From contig NZ_JABRXE010000004.1 of the NCBI RefSeq assembly GCF_018982945.1, forward strand, positions 62,001 through 126,000: a DNA stretch of 64,000 nt. Reading direction: 5' to 3'. Positions 16,989 to 25,790 of this stretch are shown here, in pieces. This DNA is from Anaerostipes faecalis (GTDB lineage Bacteria; Bacillota; Clostridia; Lachnospirales; Lachnospiraceae). Positions within the stretch are counted from its first letter, which is position 1. The number at the start of each line of letters is the position of its first letter. The notes below the pieces were generated by a model, which worked only from the letters and a program-made list of their open reading frames with translations, did no database searches and was not told the DNA's origin. Position numbers and translations under genes: made by a program.

Positions 16989-17639
16989 ATGACAAGAGAA
17001 GATATTTTTAAAACGGTTGATCACACTTTGCTGGCACAGACTGCAACATGGGAAGAAATCAAACAGATATGTGATGATGCAATAACCTATCAGACAGCGT
17101 CTGTATGTATTCCGGCATCATATGTGAAAAGAGCAAAAGACTATGTGGGAGATAAAATGGCTGTATGTACAGTGATTGGATTTCCAAATGGATACAGCAC
17201 AGCTGCTGTAAAAGAATTTGAAACAAAAGATGCTTTAAATAACGGTGCAGATGAAATAGATATGGTTATCAATCTTGGAGATGTAAAAGATGGTCGTTTT
17301 GACAAGATTAAAGATGAAATAGTACTTCTTAAGAAAGCCTGTGGAACAAAGATTCTTAAGGTTATTATTGAAACATGTCTTTTAACAGAAGAAGAAAAAA
17401 TCAGGATGTGCAAGGTAGTAACGGAAGCAGGTGCGGATTATATTAAGACTTCTACAGGATTTTCTACAGCAGGAGCAACGTTTGAAGATATTGCGTTGTT
17501 TGCAAAACATGTAGGATCAGATGTAAAAATTAAGGCTGCGGGAGGAATCAGCTCTTTTGATGATGCCCAAAAGTTTATCGAATTAGGAGCTGATCGATTG
17601 GGAACCAGTCGTTTAGTGAAAATCGCCAAAGCTCAATAG
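16989..17639 (+). CDS. deoC: Deoxyribose-phosphate aldolase
   Basis: A 216-residue class I aldolase of the DeoC family that cleaves 2-deoxyribose 5-phosphate to glyceraldehyde 3-phosphate and acetaldehyde. The Schiff-base Lys lies in YIKTSTGF and the second Lys in [25 protein letters not shown] opens the barrel. The start follows AAAGGAG. It is the last gene before a strong terminator. In a sugar-alcohol operon it could also act on a related aldol product. Confidence 0.93.
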   Translation: MTREDIFKTVDHTLLAQTATWEEIKQICDDAITYQTASVCIPASYVKRAKDYVGDKMAVCTVIGFPNGYSTAAVKEFETKDALNNGADEIDMVINLGDVKDGRFDKIKDEIVLLKKACGTKILKVIIETCLLTEEEKIRMCKVVTEAGADYIKTSTGFSTAGATFEDIALFAKHVGSDVKIKAAGGISSFDDAQKFIELGADRLGTSRLVKIAKAQ

Positions 17640-17765
17640 TAATTATGCACAAAGAAAAACTGATTTTATGTGTAAAATTTATAAATTAAAAAATTAAATT
17701 TTATATTGAATTCTAATAAAAATGAGTATATGATAATAATGTAAATACACTCATATAATTTTCAA

Positions 17766-17811
17766 AGGTGAGGGGCGGAGATTTTTCTCCGCCCCTCACC
17801 TTTTATTTTTT
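17766..17811 (+). terminator. Strong terminator after deoC
   Basis: A stem of about 16 bp (AGGTGAGGGGCGGAGA with TCTCCGCCCCTCACCT) is followed by TTTATTTTTT. The remaining intergenic bases (17640-17765 and 17812-17938) are AT-rich and hold nothing else I can support. Confidence 0.93.
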
Positions 17812-17938
17812 CATTAGTTTGAAAAATCTGTCATTTTTTTATTTGTCAAATTTCGTGTTGTAAAAGGATGGGATTAAGCATTATTATGACTATAGAAACA
17901 GTAAAACATGGAATGAATAGAAAACGAGGGATAGATTT

Positions 17939-19093
17939 ATGAAAAATGTATTTATCGTAGGGGCAGGAAGACTTGGCAAAGGATTTGTAGCGGAGACGTT
18001 TGATAATGCCGGATGGAAGATTACATTTCTAGATAAAGATTCCAAAGTTGCAGAGGAATTGGAAAAACAGGGATGTTTTCATGTTAAGGTTCATCGTGTG
18101 GAAGAAATTCAGAATCGAACCATTACGAATTTTAAGGCTTTTACCTGTGACTCTGGATATTCTTGTATGGAAGCTTTTTTAGAGACTGACCTGATCGTAC
18201 TTCCATTGTATCCGGAAGATTTTAAAGATGCAGGACATTATTTGTCAAAATGTTTTGAAAAATTCTATGAAGTACATCCAGAACGAAAATTAACATTGAT
18301 TTGTATTACTAACAAAAACTATGAAATTCCAAAATATGAGACATACTTTAAAGAATTATTATCTGATGAAGCACAAACATGGTTTGATAAAAATGTAGTT
18401 ATCCGTGATTCTATTATTCGAAGGGCCACAGATGCTGAAAGTAATTATGCCACAGACATTGATACGGTTGCAGTGAATTCTTTATTGATTCAAGGACCTG
18501 TTAATAATGATTTTAGTGATGTGGAATGGATGGAAGTTGTAGACAAGGTTGAAATGCTTAAGGATATTAAAGTAACAGCAGTAAACGGGCCTCATGCCTC
18601 TTATGCATTCCTTGGATATCTGAGGGGATGGAAGACCATTGAGGAGGCGGAAGAGGATTCCTGGGTGGCAGAAATCGTAGAAAAAGCCAGAGAAGAAATT
18701 ACAGAAGGTGTTCTGAAGGAATATCCAGTGACTCCAGAAGAAGTTCATAATCTTGTATATTTTGCACCGGCAAAGGGAGTGCTTCCGGATTCTATTCATC
18801 GTGTTGCATTTGATCCAGTTCGAAAGGTATCAAAAGGAGATCGGTTAACCGGTGCAGCCTATGTAAACTGGAAGCATGGAGTGCCTTTTGACAATATTGC
18901 CATCGGTCTTGCTGCAGGCTTTGGATATGCAGACCCGGACGATGAAAATGCACAGATAATACAAAAAGACATAAAAACTTTGGGAATTAAAAAGACCATT
19001 AGTAAATATATAGATTTTCCTGAGGATCATATAATAACAGAAACAGTCCTAAAACAATACAACATGCTGTGCGAACAAGGATTAATTAAATAG
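17939..19093 (+). CDS. Mannitol-1-phosphate dehydrogenase-like oxidoreductase
   Basis: A 384-residue member of the mannitol dehydrogenase family. The NAD-binding motif VGAGRLGKGF is at residues 6-15, followed by the acidic LDKD that favours NAD(H). NGPHASYAFLGYLRG lies in the substrate domain. It would interconvert a sugar-alcohol phosphate and a ketose phosphate. Sequence is divergent from classical MtlD, for instance in the substrate loop, so mannitol 1-phosphate is not certain. It has its own leader after the deoC terminator. Confidence 0.82.
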   Translation: MKNVFIVGAGRLGKGFVAETFDNAGWKITFLDKDSKVAEELEKQGCFHVKVHRVEEIQNRTITNFKAFTCDSGYSCMEAFLETDLIVLPLYPEDFKDAGHYLSKCFEKFYEVHPERKLTLICITNKNYEIPKYETYFKELLSDEAQTWFDKNVVIRDSIIRRATDAESNYATDIDTVAVNSLLIQGPVNNDFSDVEWMEVVDKVEMLKDIKVTAVNGPHASYAFLGYLRGWKTIEEAEEDSWVAEIVEKAREEITEGVLKEYPVTPEEVHNLVYFAPAKGVLPDSIHRVAFDPVRKVSKGDRLTGAAYVNWKHGVPFDNIAIGLAAGFGYADPDDENAQIIQKDIKTLGIKKTISKYIDFPEDHIITETVLKQYNMLCEQGLIK

Positions 19094-19123
19094 CTTCTCA
19101 TTTTTCTTTTCAATATTAGTTGA

Positions 19124-19170
19124 AACCCCCTGGTGAATAAGGTTTTTAACCTGCTCGCCAGGGGGTTTTA
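19124..19170. terminator. Bidirectional terminator between MtlD-like and MBL genes
   Basis: AACCCCCTGGTGA pairs with TCGCCAGGGGGTT across an inner AGGTTTTTAACCT hairpin, with T runs on both strands. It serves two convergent genes. Confidence 0.88.
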
Positions 19171-19179
19171 TAGATGAAA

Positions 19180-19983
19180 TTAAAATACGATAACATCCTG
19201 GTCTTCAGGAATCAGCAGATTTCCAGAATAATATTTTTGTCCTTCTTTTAAATAATTTTCCTGACGATGGGCCATATCATGATCTTCTGTATGCCATAAA
19301 ACCAGATTTGGTATATTTAATGACTGAGCAAGCTGACAGGCATCTTTTACGGTGCTGTGATGTTTTTCGTAAGGTTTAAAACGATCTCGTTGACTATAAA
19401 GACAGAAAGCTTCATGCAGCATCCAGTCAGAACCTTGAACAAATTGATGGAGATTATCCCGGTAAGGTTCATCACCAACGAAGGTAAGTTTGATTCCATT
19501 GTCCATATTTACGGAAAAACCAAATTGTTTGTCTTTGGTGGATTCAATGTCAAAAAAGATAAATTTATCTCCAAGGATAGTTTTTGTTTCACCATGCTCA
19601 ACAATATGAAACAACATGCGGTCATCGAAATACTTATAAAATTTTTTTCTAACTGTCAACGTAGTGAGCGTTTTGATGGTATCTACAAGTTCTTTGTGAC
19701 AGTAAATATGAAAATCACCATCATATGTTCCGTTGTTCATAAATGTTCCAACAAGACGAATCAGCCATATAACACCAAGAATATGATCTGTATGAGCATG
19801 ACTGACAAACAAATGATGAATATTTTTTATTGGAATATGGGCATTTTCCAAAGCAGAGAGAATTCCATTTCCACCTCCGGCATCAACAAGAAAGTATTCA
19901 TCGTTTTTTTTCATGGCATAACATGTATTATAGCAGTTTATAGCACGGGCATTTCCAGTACCAAGAACAATTAATTGGTCCAT
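19180..19983 (-). CDS. MBL-fold metallo-hydrolase (RNase Z-like)
   Basis: A 267-residue metallo-beta-lactamase fold protein. The metal motif is in HHLFVSHAHTDHILGVIW (HxHxDH). FVGDEPYRD and the final VLWHTEDHD give the remaining ligands. Its form resembles RNase Z or phosphodiesterase-like MBL proteins. The start at 19983 follows AAGGAGA; a further upstream in-frame ATG has no ribosome site. It is divergent from spoIIE. Confidence 0.82.
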   Translation of the reverse strand: MDQLIVLGTGNARAINCYNTCYAMKKNDEYFLVDAGGGNGILSALENAHIPIKNIHHLFVSHAHTDHILGVIWLIRLVGTFMNNGTYDGDFHIYCHKELVDTIKTLTTLTVRKKFYKYFDDRMLFHIVEHGETKTILGDKFIFFDIESTKDKQFGFSVNMDNGIKLTFVGDEPYRDNLHQFVQGSDWMLHEAFCLYSQRDRFKPYEKHHSTVKDACQLAQSLNIPNLVLWHTEDHDMAHRQENYLKEGQKYYSGNLLIPEDQDVIVF

Positions 19984-20035
19984 ATCAGTCTCCTTTTGTA
20001 ATTGATGAAATAATTTGCATTTTATTATATCACAT

Positions 20036-20069
20036 ATCGACAAATAATCAGGAGCTCTTTTTTTATAAT
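20036..20069 (+). promoter_or_regulatory. Candidate Spo0A-activated promoter of spoIIE
   Basis: TATAAT at 20064-20069 is the -10. The -35 position (20041-20046, CAAATA) does not match consensus but is overlapped by ATCGACAAA at 20036-20044. That is 8 of 9 to the reverse complement of the 0A box TTTGTCGAA. A 0A box overlapping a poor -35 is the known layout at spoIIE/spoIIG in B. subtilis. Confidence 0.5.
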
Positions 20070-20090
20070 GGTTGGAAGGAGGGATAAGAT

Positions 20091-21491
20091 ATGGAAATCC
20101 GTAGTAAAAAAGAGTGCGAAAAGGACAAATTATTTCATGAATTAAATGAGGTGATTTCTTATCATATGAAGGAAATGCAGAATTGTCTTATGACGGCAGG
20201 AAAGTTATTTTATGATTATGATCAGGATATATCTGAAAAAAAATCAGGAAAAGAAGTAGTGGAAAGTGCCATTGTGAAAGAGTGTGTCGTATGTAAAGAA
20301 AAAAGAAAATGCAGATTTACCATGGAAGAAAAGGATCAGCTGGGTGTCTGCCTTGAGAGGTATGGAAGATTACGATCTGATGATTTCCGTAATTTTCGTT
20401 CCTGCAAAAGAGAGAAGGAATTTATCCAGGAAATCAATAGAATTTATGAAAGAGAGTTGTTTCATTTGTCAATGGAACAGGGGCTGATACAAATGCGGAG
20501 ACTAATAGGAAAGCAATATCTGGAAGCAGGGAATATGCTGGGAGGTTTTGCAGGAGGCCAGTTTGAAATGTCCAAAGGAAATAAGGAGCTGAAACAATCC
20601 ATAAAAAAACAATTTAAAGAGCAGCATTTAGAGGTGAAAGAAATATATTTTTATGACAATCTGGAAAAAGGAAAGCAGATTTATTTGTTTGTAAAAAGAA
20701 GGAGGAGTAGTGAAATATCAGTGAAACAGACAGCTTTGATATTATCAGAAACTCTAAAGAAAAAAATGCAGCCTCTTCCTGGACAAAAAAAGATGATTGG
20801 CAGTGGATATGAAATGCTGGGATTTGTACAAGCACCAAGATTCCATGTGTTGGGCGGTGTTATATCAAAACCGTGCAGGGATGGTGATAAGAACGGAGAT
20901 AGTTTTTCTATGAAGAATATCGGGGAAAAACGTTTTATTTCTATTATTTCAGATGGAATGGGGACGGGAGATAATGCAAGCAGGGAAAGCAGGAAGAATA
21001 TTGAAACTCTGGAAGAACTTTTAGAAGCAGGAATCAGTGAGACCAAAGCCATTACATTGCTACACTCTTTGTTTTTGCTTCAGCCGGAAAAGGAACAATA
21101 TGCTACCATTGATTATCTGCAGATTGATTTGTTTGCAGGAATCGGAACATCCTTGAAAATAGGTGCCTGTCCATCTTTTTTGAAAAGAAAAGGAAAGGTG
21201 GAAATTCTGCCGTCAGAGACTCTTCCAATTGCGTATAAAGATGATAAAGCAATCCCTTTTTGTCGTAAGAAGCTGGAAAGTGAAGATATGATTCTTCAGG
21301 TCAGTGATGGAGTTCTGGATTCCATAGAGGGAGATGGAATAGAAAAGATATGTGAATATATGGAAGAAATACAGGCAATCCGACCGCAAACATTTGTAGA
21401 GCAGCTAATGGAAAAATTACAGGAGACAAAAGGATTTGAGAAAAGAGATGATATGACAATGATTGCTCTGGGAATTTGGGATAAGTATTGA
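20091..21491 (+). CDS. spoIIE: Stage II sporulation protein E, form lacking the membrane domain
   Basis: A 466-residue SpoIIE-type PP2C phosphatase. The C-terminal phosphatase is clear: ISIISDGMGTGDNASRESRK, then DLFAGIGTSLKIGACPSF and LQVSDGVLDSI. Upstream is a Cys-containing, charged region (KECVVCKEKRKC). B. subtilis SpoIIE is 827 residues with ten N-terminal helices; none are encoded here, and the good ribosome site GGAAGGAGG fixes the start. It would dephosphorylate SpoIIAA to free sigma-F. The order spoIIE-tilS-hpt-ftsH supports the identity. Confidence 0.85.
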   Translation: MEIRSKKECEKDKLFHELNEVISYHMKEMQNCLMTAGKLFYDYDQDISEKKSGKEVVESAIVKECVVCKEKRKCRFTMEEKDQLGVCLERYGRLRSDDFRNFRSCKREKEFIQEINRIYERELFHLSMEQGLIQMRRLIGKQYLEAGNMLGGFAGGQFEMSKGNKELKQSIKKQFKEQHLEVKEIYFYDNLEKGKQIYLFVKRRRSSEISVKQTALILSETLKKKMQPLPGQKKMIGSGYEMLGFVQAPRFHVLGGVISKPCRDGDKNGDSFSMKNIGEKRFISIISDGMGTGDNASRESRKNIETLEELLEAGISETKAITLLHSLFLLQPEKEQYATIDYLQIDLFAGIGTSLKIGACPSFLKRKGKVEILPSETLPIAYKDDKAIPFCRKKLESEDMILQVSDGVLDSIEGDGIEKICEYMEEIQAIRPQTFVEQLMEKLQETKGFEKRDDMTMIALGIWDKY

Positions 21492-21522
21492 ATAAAAAAT
21501 CCTGTAATGTTAAAGTGATATT

Positions 21523-22854
21523 ATGGAAAAAGTTATACAATTTATAAAAAACAGATCTTTAATAGAGGAAAATGACAGGATTCTGGTTGGTGTCTCTGGT
21601 GGGGCAGATTCTGTTTATCTGCTTCGGGTTTTGTGTGCTCTTCAGGAGAAGATGAATCTTTCCATAAAAGCAATTCATGTAAACCATCAGATTCGTAAGG
21701 AAGCAGCAGGAGATCAGGAATTTGTAGAAACCTTATGTGCCAGATGGAAGGTACCTTGTAAAGTAGTGTCTGTGGATGTAAAAAAGATAGCCAAAAAGTA
21801 TAAGCTTACTCTTGAGGAGGCGGGGAGAAAAGCACGATATGAGATTTTTTACAAAGAAAGAGATGCATTAGGAGGAGGGAAAATTGCAGTTGCTCATCAT
21901 CAAAATGATCAGGCAGAAACTTTTTTGTTTCGCATTGCCAGGGGTACCGGGATTGAAGGTGCAGGTGCAATGAAAGCATTTGATGATCCACTGATTCGTC
22001 CTTTGTTATGTATGAAAAAGGCTGAAATCCAGGAAGAATTGATAAAAGCAGGACAAGATTGGGTGGAAGATGCCACTAATGAGGATAATGCATATGCGAG
22101 AAACCAGATTCGAAATCAGATTATACCGCTGATGGAGGAAGTGAATCCCAGGACGGTAGAACATATTGCATTTTTATCAGAGGATATTCAAGAAGTGATG
22201 GAATATTTAAAAACTGTATTGGAAAAGCAATATCATAAGATTGTAAAAAGAGATGAAGAAAGAAGGCTTATCGACTGGATAGATTTAAAAAAGCAGGATT
22301 TGTGGATACAGAAACAAATCGTAAAAAGAGCTTTGGAGGAAACAGCAGGAAGAAGAAAAGATATTGAGAAGAGACATGTAAGAGATGTTTTTTCCCTGAT
22401 GGAGAAAGACAGCGGAAAGCAGATTTCACTGCCCTATCAGATGGTGGCTGAGAAAAGTTATCAGTATATTATCCTGAAGAAAAAAGGATGTGAGAAAAAG
22501 CAGCAAGTACAAGGGATTCTTCGGCAGGAAAAAATTCAGGATTTTTCAAATATATTGGAAAAGGATTGTATCAAAATCATTGATTATGATAAAATAGAAA
22601 ATGGTATACAATTGCGCTATCGAAAGCCTGGAGATTTTTTTGTTTTTGGAACTGAGGGCAGGAAGAAATCTTTAAATCGCTTTTTTATTGATGAAAAGAT
22701 TCCAAGAGAGATGAGAGATCAGATTCCTTTGGCGGCAGATGGAAATCATATTGTCTGGATTGTTGGCAGAAGAGTCAGCAGTCATTATCAGGTTTCGGAT
22801 AAAACAAAACAATATCTGAAATTGGAATTCATAAGAGAAAAAGGAGATGAATAG
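21523..22854 (+). CDS. tilS: tRNA(Ile)-lysidine synthase
   Basis: A 443-residue TilS that forms lysidine at C34 of tRNA-Ile(CAU). The PP-loop ATP-binding motif GVSGGADSVYLL lies at residues 24-35. HHQNDQAETFLFRIARGTG and NQIRNQIIPLM are also typical, and a C-terminal TilS domain (LRYRKPGDFFVF) is present. The start follows a weak AAAGTGA. It lies one base before the hpt start, so the pair is coupled as in B. subtilis. Confidence 0.95.
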   Translation: MEKVIQFIKNRSLIEENDRILVGVSGGADSVYLLRVLCALQEKMNLSIKAIHVNHQIRKEAAGDQEFVETLCARWKVPCKVVSVDVKKIAKKYKLTLEEAGRKARYEIFYKERDALGGGKIAVAHHQNDQAETFLFRIARGTGIEGAGAMKAFDDPLIRPLLCMKKAEIQEELIKAGQDWVEDATNEDNAYARNQIRNQIIPLMEEVNPRTVEHIAFLSEDIQEVMEYLKTVLEKQYHKIVKRDEERRLIDWIDLKKQDLWIQKQIVKRALEETAGRRKDIEKRHVRDVFSLMEKDSGKQISLPYQMVAEKSYQYIILKKKGCEKKQQVQGILRQEKIQDFSNILEKDCIKIIDYDKIENGIQLRYRKPGDFFVFGTEGRKKSLNRFFIDEKIPREMRDQIPLAADGNHIVWIVGRRVSSHYQVSDKTKQYLKLEFIREKGDE

Positions 22855-22855
22855 C

Positions 22856-23374
22856 ATGGCTAAGATCAGAGAATTAATTTCGGAAGAAAAAGTTGATCAG
22901 AAAATTGCTGAGATGGGGGCACAGATTAGTAAGGATTATGAGGGAAAAGAGGTTCATTTAATTGCAATTTTAAAAGGAAGTGTTTTTTTTGCCTGTGAGC
23001 TTGCAAAGAGAATCACTGTACCGGTAACCATTGACTTTATGTCTGTATCCAGTTATGGAGATTCCAGAGAGTCTTCAGGAATTGTAAAGATTGCAAAGGA
23101 TTTAGATGAACCGATTCAGGGAAAGGAAGTTCTGGTAGTAGAAGACATTATTGATTCTGGAAAAACTCTGAATCATTTAAAACCTATGTTATTGAGCAGA
23201 GGGCCAGCCTCTTTAAATCTTTGTACATTGCTGAATAAACCGGAAAGACGTGAAGTGGAAGTAGAAGTGAAGTATATTGGATTTGATGTGCCAGACGAGT
23301 TTGTTGTCGGGTATGGACTGGACTTTGCACAAAAATACCGCAACTTACCATATATTGGAGTGGCAGAGGAATAG
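22856..23374 (+). CDS. hpt: Hypoxanthine phosphoribosyltransferase
   Basis: A 172-residue purine salvage enzyme making IMP or GMP from hypoxanthine or guanine with PRPP. The PRPP-binding loop VLVVEDIIDSGKTLNHL is clear, along with ILKGSVFFACELAKR. I chose the ATG at 22856, 9 bases after AAGGAG, rather than the ATG at 22847 that overlaps that site. It lies between tilS and ftsH, the conserved order. Confidence 0.95.
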   Translation: MAKIRELISEEKVDQKIAEMGAQISKDYEGKEVHLIAILKGSVFFACELAKRITVPVTIDFMSVSSYGDSRESSGIVKIAKDLDEPIQGKEVLVVEDIIDSGKTLNHLKPMLLSRGPASLNLCTLLNKPERREVEVEVKYIGFDVPDEFVVGYGLDFAQKYRNLPYIGVAEE

Positions 23375-23389
23375 AGAGGAGACATAATA

Positions 23390-25213
23390 TTGAACCAGAA
23401 GAGAAGTAGTAATGGTTTTTTGATACTGATTATTTTGTTTGCTATAGGAATTTATTATTTCTCAAATATGTTACAGACAGGAAGTAAAGATTATTCATAT
23501 CAGCAGTTTATAAGTGATGTGAAAGCTGACAAAGTAGTAAGTGTAACATTTGAACAGAATAAAGAAGTACCAACAGGAAAACTGACAGCAGAATATAAAA
23601 AGAATGTTTACCGCAGTTGTGAACTTACCAACGTTGCAGAAACAATGAAAGAAGTGAAGTCGGTTTCTCCAAAATTAAAGATGACTTTAAAGCCGATCGA
23701 TCATAGTGGAGAGATGATCACAAATATTATCGGTATACTTGTTCCGGTGGGAGTTGTCATTTTGTTTATGGTCATGATGATGAGACAAAATGGCGGCGGT
23801 AATGGCAAAATGATGGACTTTGGAAAGAGCCGTGCCAAACTTGCCAATCCAAATGGTAAGAAGGTTACCTTCAGAGATGTGGCAGGTCTGGATGAAGAGA
23901 AAGAGGAACTGGAAGAAGTTGTTGAATTTTTGAAGAATCCTGCCAAATTTATTAAAATCGGAGCTAGAATCCCTAAAGGAGTACTGCTTGTGGGGCCTCC
24001 GGGAACAGGAAAGACTCTGCTTGCAAAAGCTGTTGCAGGTGAAGCCAATGTACCATTTTTCAGCATTTCAGGTTCAGATTTTGTAGAAATGTTTGTTGGT
24101 GTAGGTGCGGCACGTGTGCGAGATCTTTTTGCAGAAGCAAAGAAAAATTCACCATGTATTGTATTTATCGATGAAATTGATGCGGTAGCACGCCGAAGAG
24201 GTTCTGGTCTTGGCGGTGGACATGACGAAAGAGAACAGACATTAAATCAGATGCTGGTTGAAATGGATGGTTTTGGTGTTAATGAGGGAATCATTATGAT
24301 TGCTGCCACTAACCGTGTTGATATTCTGGATCCGGCTATTCTTCGTCCAGGACGATTTGACAGAAAAGTTGGTGTCGGACGTCCGGATATTAAAGGGCGT
24401 GAAGAAATTCTTAAAATACACAGTCGCGAAAAGCCGCTGGGTGATGATGTGGATCTTCATGAAATTGCAAGAACAACAGCTGGTTTTGTAGGTGCAGATC
24501 TGGAAAATCTTATGAATGAAGCGGCGATTCATGCTGCAAGACAGGATCGTGCTTATATTGTAAAAGAAGATATCGACAAATCCTTTATTAAAGTCGGAAT
24601 AGGAACAGAAAAGAAAAGCCGTGTGGTTCCGGAAAGTGAACGAAAGATTACGGCTTATCATGAGTCAGGTCATGCAATCCTGTTCCATCTTCTTCCAGAT
24701 GTAGGACCCGTTTATACTGTTTCAATTATTCCTACAGGAACGGGGGCAGCAGGATATACAATGCCACTTCCTGAAAGAGATAATGTCTTTATGACAAAAG
24801 GAAAAATGATTCAGGATATTATGGTAAGTCTGGGAGGAAGAATTGCCGAAGAACTGATATTTGATGATATTACCACAGGAGCATCTCAGGATATTAAACA
24901 GGTAACTCAGCTGGCACGTTCCATGGTTACTAAATTTGGTATGTCAGAGGAACTGGGTCTGATCAACTATGATACAGGTGACAGTGATGAGGTCTTCCTA
25001 GGTAAAGAAATCGGTCAGCAAAGACCATATGGAGAGCATATTGCTACTGTTATCGATGAAGAAGTCAAGAAGATTGTCAACAAGTGTTATACCGACGCAA
25101 AGTCAATGATCGAAGAGCATATGGATGTCCTTCATAAATGTGCAGAACTTCTGCTGGAAAAAGAAAGAATTAACCAGGCAGAGTTTGAAGCTTTATTTTA
25201 TGAAGAAAACTAA
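23390..25213 (+). CDS. ftsH: ATP-dependent zinc metalloprotease FtsH
   Basis: A 607-residue membrane AAA+ protease. It has two helices flanking an extracytoplasmic domain (residues about 9-27 and 108-128), then the AAA module with Walker A GPPGTGKT, Walker [11 protein letters not shown] and the arginine-finger RPGRFDR. The Zn site HESGH lies in [12 protein letters not shown]. It degrades misfolded membrane proteins and regulators. It begins with TTG, 8 bases after GAGAGGAG. It is 15 bases after hpt. Confidence 0.97.
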   Translation: MNQKRSSNGFLILIILFAIGIYYFSNMLQTGSKDYSYQQFISDVKADKVVSVTFEQNKEVPTGKLTAEYKKNVYRSCELTNVAETMKEVKSVSPKLKMTLKPIDHSGEMITNIIGILVPVGVVILFMVMMMRQNGGGNGKMMDFGKSRAKLANPNGKKVTFRDVAGLDEEKEELEEVVEFLKNPAKFIKIGARIPKGVLLVGPPGTGKTLLAKAVAGEANVPFFSISGSDFVEMFVGVGAARVRDLFAEAKKNSPCIVFIDEIDAVARRRGSGLGGGHDEREQTLNQMLVEMDGFGVNEGIIMIAATNRVDILDPAILRPGRFDRKVGVGRPDIKGREEILKIHSREKPLGDDVDLHEIARTTAGFVGADLENLMNEAAIHAARQDRAYIVKEDIDKSFIKVGIGTEKKSRVVPESERKITAYHESGHAILFHLLPDVGPVYTVSIIPTGTGAAGYTMPLPERDNVFMTKGKMIQDIMVSLGGRIAEELIFDDITTGASQDIKQVTQLARSMVTKFGMSEELGLINYDTGDSDEVFLGKEIGQQRPYGEHIATVIDEEVKKIVNKCYTDAKSMIEEHMDVLHKCAELLLEKERINQAEFEALFYEEN

Positions 25214-25232
25214 AATAAAATGAAAAAAATAC

Positions 25233-25261
25233 TTGCATTTTACCTGATGATAAAGTATAAT
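25233..25261 (+). promoter_or_regulatory. Promoter of the tRNA-Tyr/tRNA-Leu pair
   Basis: TTGCAT, a 17-base spacer and a perfect TATAAT, 25 bases before tRNA-Tyr. Confidence 0.75.
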
Positions 25262-25285
25262 CTTAAATTGTCAGGTAAATGACTT

Positions 25286-25367
25286 GGTGGGATTCCCGAG
25301 TGGCCAAAGGGGGCAGACTGTAAATCTGTTGGCAACGCCTTCGAAGGTTCGAATCCTTCTCCCACCA
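25286..25367 (+). tRNA. tRNA-Tyr (anticodon GTA)
   Basis: The acceptor stem GGTGGGA/TCCCACC closes an 82-base class II tRNA with a long variable arm, the loop ACTGTAAATCT holding anticodon GTA, and GGTTCGAATCC as T arm. The discriminator is A. CCA is not encoded. Confidence 0.95.
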
Positions 25368-25371
25368 TTTT

Positions 25372-25457
25372 GCCGCAGTGGCGGAACTGGCAGACGCGCA
25401 GGACTTAAAATCCTGTTCGAGTTAAATCGAGTACCGGTTCGATTCCGGTCTGCGGCA
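25372..25457 (+). tRNA. tRNA-Leu (anticodon TAA)
   Basis: The acceptor stem GCCGCAG/CTGCGGC closes an 86-base class II tRNA. Anticodon TAA sits in GACTTAAAATC, the long variable arm is TGTTCGAGTTAAATCGAGTA and the T arm is CGGTTCGATTCCG. It follows tRNA-Tyr by four bases, so both share a transcript. Confidence 0.95.
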
Positions 25458-25510
25458 TTAAATCAGAGTAGAGGAAACGTTGGATTTACAGCGTTTCCTT
25501 TATTTTTTTA

Positions 25511-25626
25511 TTACATAGGAAATTTCTTTGGATTTCCTATGTAATAAAAAATGCTCCGCACGGATGTGCACGATGTGCAAAGGAAAGCAGTTAAAACTGC
25601 TGCACATCGGCATGCAAAGCGGAGCA
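25511..25626. repeat. Modular palindromic repeat, copy B
   Basis: Module 1 is a perfect 13-bp palindrome (TTACATAGGAAAT, 8-base loop, ATTTCCTATGTAA). Module 2 has an outer stem TGCTCCGC/GCGGAGCA and an inner GATGTGC...GCACATC stem with a CAGTTAAAACTG tip. Compared with copy A the frame is kept while the inner stem differs on both arms, in a way that preserves pairing. It follows the tRNA pair. Confidence 0.88.
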
Positions 25627-25660
25627 AGTCCCTCATGATTGAGGAATACAGGGAGTTGAT

Positions 25661-25685
25661 AGCGGATTTGTCCGCTTTTTTTATT
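25661..25685 (+). terminator. Terminator after repeat copy B
   Basis: AGCGGA, loop TTTG and TCCGCT, followed by seven T residues. It separates the tRNA/repeat transcript from the LRR cassette. Confidence 0.75.
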
Positions 25686-25713
25686 AGGAAAGATTTCAAA
25701 TATGTTTCTGTGA

Positions 25714-25741
25714 TTGATATTTCCTCTCAGACGGCTATAAT
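25714..25741 (+). promoter_or_regulatory. Promoter of the LRR-VWA-AAA+ cassette
   Basis: TTGATA, a 16-base spacer and a perfect TATAAT, 49 bases upstream of the first cassette gene. Confidence 0.6.
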
Positions 25742-25790
25742 AAAAATGTACAAAATTGTGAGAAAATCACTGAAACGAGGATAAAAACAA

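Noticed and set aside
17840-17848. 0A-like box TTTGTCAAA before the MtlD-like gene
   Set aside because: A single 8 of 9 match in AT-rich DNA without a promoter at the right distance and without a sporulation gene.
25284-25544. Open reading frame across the tRNA-Tyr and tRNA-Leu genes
   Set aside because: It is the translation of two well-formed tRNA genes and carries no ribosome site.
25551-25784. Open reading frame of 77 codons before the LRR gene
   Set aside because: It covers repeat copy B, a terminator and the promoter of the next operon, and has no ribosome site.
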